Shown piece by piece: positions 59,301-64,000 of a DNA stretch of 64,000 nt; position 1 is the first letter of the stretch; every line of letters starts with the position of its first letter. The position numbers and the translations under genes are program-made. Origin of the DNA: Pomphorhynchus laevis. Its lineage: Eukaryota; Acanthocephala; Palaeacanthocephala; Echinorhynchida; Pomphorhynchidae. The DNA is taken from contig WNNJ02001234.1 of NCBI GenBank assembly GCA_012934845.2, positions 1-64,000 on the forward strand. Reading direction: 5' to 3'. The notes beneath the pieces are model-generated. The model was not told the DNA's origin. It made no database searches and saw only the letters and a program-made list of their open reading frames with translations.

Positions 59301-61901
59301 AATATTAGCGCCACAAGGAAAATTTGTAATTATAATAATATATGTATTTTATTATAAATATATATATGTATTTTATTATAAATTATATTATTTGTATAAC
59401 ATTACATTTACAAGGTTACCCGCTAATGGGTCCCATAAAAACATTATGTTTGAAACCATTTTGAATTGGGTTGTTTCTGGTAGATCATGCTAACCGAATG
59501 CACATCGACGAAGCCCTTGCCAATGCAAATCCGATTCTACATCGAATGGAATTAATGCATGCATTATAATGGAGGGACGATCTGGAAGCTTTGAGCTGCG
59601 TGATCCGTTTTAACGCTTTCGACTTAGAAGGTACCAGTGATCCTATTCGCAGCAAAAATTATCGGCACAAAGTGAGCTCTCTTAATACGCGCAACCCTTT
59701 CATCATATTTTGCTCGTTTTCGTTGTTTATGATACATAAATTTGGATGAGACGGGACTAGCTGAGTAGGATGGAGCAAGATGATTAAACACATTGATGTC
59801 CAGTGAGTAAGATGTCCAGAATAAGTTTGCAGTGCCTTTATATTCTTCTTGAGCCTAATATATAATCTAATATAATTTCCACATATTTACACTAATAAAC
59901 ACTTTTCGCTCCATTTCAACAATAAATCAAAGATTAAGCAATTATTTCATAAGCATATGAGATTAATAGGACATGATATTAAAAACTATAAGTTATTTTA
60001 GAATATATAATTAAAGAAAACATATCAATATTAAATCAAAAACTATTAGAAAAAGAAGATTTTTGGATTAAAACGCTTAATTCCATGTACCCATTAGGAT
60101 TGAATGACGTGGTACAAGGAATTGGCGGAAGTAGTATAATACATAATGAACAACTATATTATAATAATCCGGTTAAACGCAAACCAAGAAGTCATGGTGA
60201 TAAAAGGAATAAGAAAAATAGACTTAAAATATTAAAAAAGATAAGTATATATATGAACAATTAGAAATATTAAAACAACTTTTAAGAGATAATAAGCTGA
60301 AAGATCTTTATGTAAATATAAGAAGTTTTTCTAAATATATCATTTGTTCAATAAATCAAAGATTAATTAACAATTATGATAGGTTGGGTTGTATAATAGA
60401 TAGTTATTTTAATATAAAAAAGATTTTATAAAATACTATAATCGTACAATAAATGTAAATAATAACAATAGAAAATATACATTAACCATAAACTTCATTA
60501 ATAAATGTATAGATAACATAAATATAGCTGGACTTTTAAATAATTCTAAAAGTAAAGAAATAATAGGGTCAGATTTAAGTAAATATATTTCTAAAATAAG
60601 GTATAAACTCTTACCACTATTAGGACGAAAAATTTGTAATTATAATAAAGAATTAAAATCAATATGTAAAGATAGTATTGGAAAACTTTGGCTGCTTTTT
60701 AGACGCCACTAAAGACTGCGAATTTTAAGGGTATTAAATTTTATTCTATAAACTCTATTATTTTTAATAATATTGTGTTGATTCATATATTAATAACAAT
60801 AACAATAAAAATATACATTACCATAAACTTCATTAATAAATGTATAGATAACATAAATATTGGTAGACTTTTAAATAAAATTCTAAGAGTAAAGAAATAA
60901 TAGGATAAAATTTAAGTAAATATATTCATCAAATAAGCTATAAACTCCTACCACCATTAGGACGGAAAATTTATTATTATAACAAAGAATCGAAATCAAT
61001 ATGTATTAATGTTTTTAATATAATGTTGATATTAAAAACATTATAGAAACAGAATGGAATTGCAAAAGTATTTTCTTGTTGATAAAATAAATGAACATAT
61101 ATGCACTCATAATCTAGAATTAACTGAAAACAATGAATTTAGAAAGCTGCTATCAAAATATAGATTAAATTATTGCAACGACAAAAATAAAATTTACAAT
61201 TTGTTATATAATGACTTAAATTTTCCAGTCAATGCGATTTTTTGGCATGCCCGGTTTGGCATGCCAAACCGGGCAAACAACAACATTTTATTTCATCAGT
61301 AAAATTGATTTCGCTGTTTAAAATCAACATAATGATTTCTGTTATTTTCGTCAATGACAGATTGATTCTCGATCTTACGTTAGATAAGATACGTAACATG
61401 CCTTCTACTGGGGAAGATGTGATGTGCATAAAATGCACATCACATCTAACATGTGATGTGCATTTTATGGCTAGTTTAAATTGTATTAAATAGTTGATTA
61501 TTTTATAGAATAATTTACTATTTAAAAATAAACAATTGGTATTTAAATTAAAAATTGATTAAACTCATAATAATTTTGTTTTAAATGATTTTTATAATAA
61601 AATTGCCTGATTTCAAGTTATGGTTTTTTTAAATTTGTATTCTAGAGAATGTAAATTGCTCCTTACTTTCCAGTCAATGCGATTTTCTAACAAAAATGGG
61701 CATTCATAGCCGAATTCAGGTACAACTGTAAAAGTAATTATGATTATATTATTATTTTAGAGTTTACTGCGATCAACCGATGATCAAACATTACGTGCTG
61801 ATTTTATACATTCTTGTAAAAGACTACTAAGTGAAATGGGCCATAGTTTTAAAGTAACCTGTCTTAGTACATTTAAACCTATATTTCCGTTCTTGTACTA
61901 A
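50315..61901 (+). CDS. NDUFAF7: NDUFAF7 protein arginine methyltransferase, complex I assembly (9 exons)
   Basis: This mitochondrial matrix enzyme symmetrically dimethylates an arginine of NDUFS2 early in complex I assembly. Exons are 50315-50410, 50459-50542, 50598-50705, 50750-50971, 51019-51141, 52768-52923, 54874-54976, 61646-61719 and 61761-61901. All introns are GT-AG, and the frame is kept, giving 368 aa. Landmarks are SEYMQ near the start, GYYARNAKIGSTGD-like GDFFTSPELNQCFGE (about 33-60), the SAM-binding motif LLIELGPGNGTL (79-90), IFFIANEFFDTQPIRSF (HEFFD motif), GGAALICDYGE, GEADLTADVDFRLIRKIAQR, and FLTKMGIHSRIQSLLR. Human NDUFAF7 has about 440 residues; the missing part is the N-terminal targeting region plus short gaps. 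Intron 7 (6669 bp) is filled with Penelope-like DNA. A 64-bp gap separates it from FARSA. Confidence 0.95.
51430..51560 (+). mobile_element. Penelope-like terminal box in NDUFAF7 intron 5
   Basis: CGGAAATACATCATTTACAT, then TTGATCCCGCTGCTATGTTG, GAAGCCAAAACCTAAT and GAGTTCCTTCATATCATCTC parallel the terminal box at 12745-12845 (GGAAATACATCATTAGCATG and so on). No coding part accompanies it. Confidence 0.7.
51917..52198. repeat. Large foldback palindrome in NDUFAF7 intron 5
   Basis: Arms of about 95-100 bp (CGAAATATGATTATTGGTCT ... to AAAAATTG) flank about 80 bp. Read rightwards, the right arm has TTGAAGAAGAAGCCGCAAGG, then CGAAACGTGAAATTGAAG; GCC-GCAA-GGC forms a GNRA-capped hairpin directly followed by GAAAC. 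The layout is the same as the foldbacks at 389-545 and 32636-32850, with unrelated arm sequence. Confidence 0.85.
52924..54873. other. NDUFAF7 intron 6, AT-rich
   Basis: A block of about 40 bp (ATAATTAATATTTAAATATT plus AATTAATTATTAATTAAT) appears at about 52958 and again at about 53484. No transposon coding sequence, RNA gene or exon is recognised. Confidence 0.6.
54977..56929. other. NDUFAF7 intron 7, first part
   Basis: AT-rich. The only clear structure is the repeat pair listed at 56033-56530, with a GC-richer island between its copies (about 56130-56400). That island holds short readable stretches (for example RKRIIDVLITRRYYYRMHGK near 56345-56400) that I cannot assign to a family. Confidence 0.5.
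56033..56530. repeat. Direct repeat pair of about 97 bp, 396 bp apart
   Basis: TTTTTATGAGCCTACATCTTA-AAACTTAATGA and the following ATA-rich tail with ACTATATAATATAAATAAT occur at 56033-56128 and 56429-56530. The enclosed GC-richer DNA may be an insertion flanked by LTR-like repeats or the product of a tandem duplication. Confidence 0.65.
56930..58640 (+). mobile_element. Penelope-like element with RT domain, internally rearranged
   Basis: In the sense direction there is an N-terminal domain piece (KNKIYNSLYNNLNDYFSKLI, about 57085-57140), the RT fingers and palm (57208-57957), then a duplicated copy of the fingers segment (57958-58100 repeats 57266-57405), a third partial copy, and the thumb (58330-58600: [20 protein letters not shown], then [11 protein letters not shown]). 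A block of about 72 bp at 56958-57030 is repeated at 57208-57283. These partial tandem copies are typical of Penelope insertions. Confidence 0.85.
57208..57957 (+). CDS. Penelope-like reverse transcriptase, N-terminal part of RT (249 codons)
   Basis: This open frame encodes the fingers and the first palm half of a telomerase-related Penelope RT. Motifs are TTIDKASNNFVFICKKLYYD (residues about 33-52), PILYWNPKLHKNPIKPRFIC (about 99-118, the KLHK-P-RPI signature) and TYDFSTLYTNLDL (about 185-197, motif A with its catalytic Asp). It ends at a stop before motifs B' and C, so it is truncated and presumably inactive. The missing motifs are found as separate minus-strand scraps in the SEC11 intron. 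The extreme A/T codon bias matches the flanks. Confidence 0.85.
   Translation: MKITNNYKRKDKINKDMYKELTKLKDNYIITTIDKASNNFVFICKKLYYDILMKEVNSNDLNVNPTYERSELSFETIITSHCSIMDKKGIKVESDNKTIPILYWNPKLHKNPIKPRFICSAFKCTLKPLSVYMNKILKVIKAHFKKYCKVIEINTGIKHYFSINSTKEFLEQTKGINFQNINTYDFSTLYTNLDLVDIKEALVKLINLIFGKRYTYICYNNYNAYLTKIKPSSKYKYMDKIELIESLNI
58640..61221 (+). mobile_element. Mosaic of Penelope-like fragments in NDUFAF7 intron 7
   Basis: A block of about 118 bp at 58620-58738 is repeated at 59222-59337. Coding scraps include N-terminal-domain sequence (ICNYNKELKSVCNDN, then FDKINEHIYTFNLEL; 58700-58880 and again 61054-61220 with ENNEFRKLLSKYRLNY). There is also the C-terminal part of the GIY-YIG endonuclease (EDFWIKTLNSMYPLGLNDVV, about 60053-60112) and linker pieces (KYISKIRYKLLPLLG, about 60590). 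The order endonuclease then N-terminus shows at least two elements in tandem. None is intact. Confidence 0.8.
59484..59671 (+). pseudogene. Orphan exon-like segment with one in-frame stop, family unknown
   Basis: An island of ordinary coding composition lies in very AT-rich PLE debris. It follows an acceptor (TTTCTGGTAG) and ends at a donor (GTGAGC). Read in phase, it gives 62 codons: HANRMHIDEALANANPILHR, MELMHAL, TAA (59567-59569), then WRDDLEALSCVIRFNAFDLE and GTSDPIRSKNYRHK. The same frame continues on both sides of the stop, so a nonsense mutation in a former exon is the simplest reading. The phases (1 in, 0 out) do not fit between NDUFAF7 exons 7 and 8. I do not recognise the family. 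It could be a gene fragment captured by a retroelement or part of an unseen nested gene. Confidence 0.4.
61222..61241 (+). repeat. 20-bp copy of NDUFAF7 exon 8 sequence
   Basis: TTTCCAGTCAATGCGATTTT is identical to 61667-61686 inside exon 8. It sits exactly at the end of the last PLE fragment. It may be a target-site duplication or a piece copied during PLE insertion. Confidence 0.8.
61249..61274. repeat. 26-bp perfect palindrome (GC-rich)
   Basis: Each half is GCCCGGTTTGGCA, with no spacer. It lies directly after the 20-bp exon-8 copy. Another hairpin follows (ATGTGATGTGCAT / ATGCACATCACAT, about 61417-61447), with a third half copy to 61467. Confidence 0.9.
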
Positions 61902-61924
61902 ATTGTTTCTTCTGTATTCATCTT

Positions 61925-61930
61925 AATAAA
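61925..61930 (+). terminator. Poly(A) signal for NDUFAF7
   Basis: AATAAA lies 24 nt after the NDUFAF7 stop and 35 nt before the FARSA ATG. This leaves room only for an operon-like hand-over between 3'-end formation and the next splice acceptor. Confidence 0.65.
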
Positions 61931-61963
61931 AAGGATTCCAGGAATTTTCTGAATTTAAATTAT

Positions 61964-61965
61964 AG
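61964..61965 (+). promoter_or_regulatory. Splice acceptor touching the FARSA start codon
   Basis: TTTAAATTATAG is followed directly by ATGACTAAG. With only 64 bp to the upstream stop there is hardly room for a promoter plus a 5' exon, so SL trans-splicing of a polycistronic transcript is favoured. Confidence 0.65.
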
Positions 61966-62151
61966 ATGACTAAGCACCGTCCTTCTTTGTTAGTGAATGG
62001 ATCTCATGGAGAATCTTCTGTACGCACGCAGCTCTTACAAATGCTTAAGAAAGATAAATGCGTAAACAGCCTCGTATTTGCCAATCTATTACAAGTAGAC
62101 CATCAACAAATTGTTGGTATTTTGAAAAGTTTAGAATTTCAAGGCAATGAG
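61966..62151 (+). CDS. FARSA: Cytosolic phenylalanyl-tRNA synthetase alpha subunit, exon 1 (partial)
   Basis: FARSA with FARSB charges tRNA-Phe in the cytosol. This 62-codon exon encodes the N-terminal winged-helix (DNA-binding-fold) domain: LLQMLKKDKCVNSLVFANLL, QVDHQQIVGILKSLEFQGNE. It parallels the human start (LLRRLEASDGGLDSAELAAEL, EHQAVVGAVKSLQALGE). The exon ends at a donor GTAGAA after Glu62; the open frame that runs on past this point loses all similarity. The rest of the gene (about 440 residues) was not found before the window end, so intron 1 must be at least 1.8 kb and contain the ribozyme satellite. The identification rests on one short domain but is strong in pattern and length. 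Confidence 0.85.
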
Positions 62152-62910
62152 GTAGAATTAACAATTATCCGATTTTTTAACTTTTTAGATTTTTGTTTTT
62201 TAAGTCACATTTCTTTCGGTTGATTGATAAGTTATTTGAAAGTCATTTTGTTTGTAGTGGAAATTACATTTGAAGTCATATTGTTCGGATCAATAAAATA
62301 TAAATTAAATATATCAATTAAATATTTAATTGATATCAATTTAATATCAATTAAATATAGATCGTTCTTTCGAACGTGTTTAGTTAATAAAAAATATAAT
62401 TTATTTAAATTAATAACTTAGATTATTTGAATCTAGAAATTTATATTAGTTCAATCTAAATTACTTTAATCTAAACAATCTTGATTATTTTAATCTCAAA
62501 GTTCTAGATTATTTTGACTAGTTAATCCAGATTATTTTAACATAAATAATTCAGATTATTTTAATCGAAATAATTTGAAACTTTTAATAAATATATATTT
62601 TATTTAAATCTAGTAAAGATTATCGGAATGTTTAACATAAAGTATTTTATATAATAAACTTTAAATAATTTTTATTATTAAAATTAGAATAAGATAAATT
62701 TAAATTATATTGACAATATATTTTGTTTTGATTATTACTAAATATCATCAAATGCAAACAAAGTAAAACTCATTATTCATTCTAATATTTACTTTTATGC
62801 TTCCTTGATTTTAATTTTTTTTATAAATTTGATATTTATGCTCTGAATTTTAAATTTGATATTTCTGCTCTGAATCGTTAGTAAATCAATTGTTTACTAA
62901 CAATTAATGA
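62152..62910. other. Start of presumed FARSA intron 1
   Basis: Very AT-rich, with a run of diverged GATTATTTTAATC(T)-type repeats between 62410 and 62580. No second FARSA exon could be recognised. Confidence 0.5.
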
Positions 62911-62953
62911 ATTGTTTAGTAATCATATAAGCCCGACGCGAAAGAATGACGAA

Positions 62954-63032
62954 TGCCGTTTCGTCATTACTATGACTCATCAGTGCCAGTTCCCTCCCAC
63001 TGCTGGATGCAGAGGAGGACTAGCAGACGGCA
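62954..63032 (-). ncRNA. Type III hammerhead ribozyme, satellite monomer 1
   Basis: Read on the minus strand: stem III 5' arm TGCCG, cleavage triplet GTC (cut expected 3' of the base opposite 63026), stem I, CTGATGA, stem II GTCAT-AGTA-ATGAC, GAAA, stem III 3' arm CGGCA. Stem I is a closed hairpin with three helices: TGCTAGT/ACTGGCA, CCTCC/GGAGG and CTGC/GCAG around loop ATCCA. All conserved core bases are present. Stem III is the open one, hence type III. Confidence 0.92.
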
Positions 63033-63260
63033 ATCAACGAATGAATCAAGTGCATGATGTACTAGAAAATCTCTAGTAACATCATCTAGAGTGCTGAATT
63101 AGCACCACAATAGCGTCACCAAATTGTATCATTAGCACAAGCACTGGCAAATGCCAGCGCAAGGTATCTTAATATCGGCTTACTTCTAATCTCAAATGAT
63201 AATACCATTCCGCGTGAATTTTTTAGTAATCATATAAGCTCGACGCGAAAGAATGACGAA

Positions 63261-63339
63261 TGCCGTTTCGTCATTACTATGACTCATCAGTGCCAGTTCC
63301 CTCCCACTGCTGGATGCAGAGGAGGACTAGCAGACGGCA
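63261..63339 (-). ncRNA. Type III hammerhead ribozyme, satellite monomer 2
   Basis: Identical in core and stems to monomer 1, shifted by 307 bp. Confidence 0.92.
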
Positions 63340-63567
63340 ATCAACGAATGAATCAAGTGCATGATGTACTAGAAAATCTCTAGTAACATCATCTAGAGTG
63401 CTGAATTAGCACTACAATAGCGTCACCAAATTGTATCATTAGCACAAGCACTGGCAAATGCCAGCGCAAGGTATCTTAATATCGGCTTACTTCTAATCTC
63501 AAATGATAATACCATTCCGCGTGAATTTTTTAGTAATCATATAAGCTCGACGCGAAAGAATGACGAA

Positions 63568-63646
63568 TGCCGTTTCGTCATTACTATGACTCATCAGTGC
63601 CAGTTCCCTCCCACTGCTGGATGCAGAGGAGGACTAGCAGACGGCA
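63568..63646 (-). ncRNA. Type III hammerhead ribozyme, satellite monomer 3
   Basis: Identical in core and stems to monomer 1, shifted by 614 bp. Confidence 0.92.
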
Positions 63647-63874
63647 ATCAACGAATGAATCAAGTGCATGATGTACTAGAAAATCTCTAGTAACATCATC
63701 TAGAGTGCTGAATTAGCACTACAATAGCGTCACCAAATTGTATCATTAGCACAAGCACTGGCAAATGCCAGCGCAAGGTATCTTAATATCGGCTTACTTC
63801 TAATCTCAAATGATAATACCATTCCGCGTGAATTTTTTAGTAATCATATAAGCTCGACGCGAAAGAATGACGAA

Positions 63875-63953
63875 TGCCGTTTCGTCATTACTATGACTCA
63901 TCAGTGCCAGTTCCCTCCCACTGCTGGATGCAGAGGAGGACTAGCAGACGGCA
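63875..63953 (-). ncRNA. Type III hammerhead ribozyme, satellite monomer 4
   Basis: Identical in core and stems to monomer 1, shifted by 921 bp. The monomer itself is cut by the window end, but the ribozyme is complete. Confidence 0.92.
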
Positions 63954-64000
63954 ATCAACGAATGAATCAAGTGCATGATGTACTAGAAAATCTCTAGTAA

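Larger units (their letters stand above)
62911..64000 (-). repeat. Satellite array, 307-bp monomer, 3.5 copies, each with a hammerhead ribozyme
   Basis: The sequence GAATGACGAATGCCG recurs at 62944, 63251, 63558 and 63865, giving an exact 307-bp period. Copies differ at only a few positions (for example GCCCGACG versus GCTCGACG, and GCACCAC versus GCACTAC in the first copy). The array runs off the window. It is much GC-richer than the surroundings. Each monomer also has other inverted pairs (TCTAGTA/TACTAGA; TGGCAAATGCCA). Each monomer encodes a full type III hammerhead on the minus strand, so a minus-strand transcript could be cut into 307-nt units. Confidence 0.95.

Noticed and set aside
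59222-59400. tRNA or other small structured RNA gene in intron 7
   Set aside because: No cloverleaf, A/B boxes or Sm site could be built; the block is a PLE duplication.
62152-62223. Continuation of the FARSA frame past 62151
   Set aside because: Sequence becomes hydrophobic and AT-driven (IIRFFNFLDFCF) with no family similarity; a GT donor ends the exon.
62954-63032. Reading the satellite hammerhead as type I (stem III closed, ACG/CGT around GCATT)
   Set aside because: That fold gives a possible 3-bp stem III, but the strand after its GTC cannot pair with the TGGCA before CTGATGA. The type III fold pairs all three stems well.
62911-64000. CRISPR-like array
   Set aside because: The repeats are 307 bp with no short-repeat/variable-spacer pattern and no cas genes; the whole monomer is conserved and holds a ribozyme.

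Overview
The window is animal nuclear DNA. It is strongly AT-rich, its genes have introns (41-55 bp and 0.9-6.7 kb), and it is packed with decayed animal-type retroelements: non-LTR LINEs, Penelope-like elements (PLEs), a Gypsy-type LTR element and hAT DNA transposons. There are no bacterial operons, CRISPR arrays or tRNAs that I can support. I cannot name the species. The splice acceptors that sit directly on start codons, plus a 64-bp gap between two genes, suggest a lineage with spliced-leader (SL) trans-splicing and operons (for example flatworm, rotifer, nematode, tunicate or hydrozoan).

Layout: positions 1-33000 are mostly a transposon graveyard. LINE family A occurs at 1-329 (+), 8500-12060 (-), 22640-25756 (+) and 45570-49430 (-). 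LINE family B, with CCHC zinc knuckles, occurs at 14600-18300, with a 3' fragment at 4408-4940. CR1-like LINE family C occurs at 21090-27310, split by a nested family-A insertion, with a relative on the minus strand at 28260-31960. A Gypsy pol remnant lies at 18560-20290 (-). The only host-gene candidate here is the 3' end of a single-pass membrane protein (4250-7046). From 33600 to 38420 there are PLE fragments carrying two hAT insertions: a complete 2168-bp hAT element with an intact 604-aa transposase and a perfect 8-bp target duplication, and a 514-bp non-autonomous hAT element.

Four conserved genes follow, all on the plus strand. SEC11 (39104-42610, four exons, complete) is the signal peptidase catalytic subunit. 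A UXT-type prefoldin (44625-45050) is a single exon. NDUFAF7 (50315-61901, nine exons) is the mitochondrial complex I assembly arginine methyltransferase. The first exon of FARSA (61966-62151) is the phenylalanyl-tRNA synthetase alpha subunit, with the rest not found in the window. Every one has a splice-acceptor AG within 0-3 nt of its ATG, and FARSA begins 64 bp after the NDUFAF7 stop. The long introns of SEC11 and NDUFAF7 are filled with PLE debris.

The most striking content is two different hammerhead self-cleaving ribozyme systems. (1) Between SEC11 and UXT, two plus-strand minimal type I hammerheads (43520-43561 and 43999-44040) lie 479 bp apart in a direct repeat, with compensatory changes in stems I and II; this is the retrozyme/PLE arrangement. 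(2) At 62911-64000 and beyond, a 307-bp satellite is tandemly repeated, and each monomer carries on the minus strand a full type III hammerhead with a long branched-looking stem I. In addition, several PLE/foldback ends carry a recurring CTGAWGA-hairpin-GAAA motif that resembles a degenerate hammerhead core.
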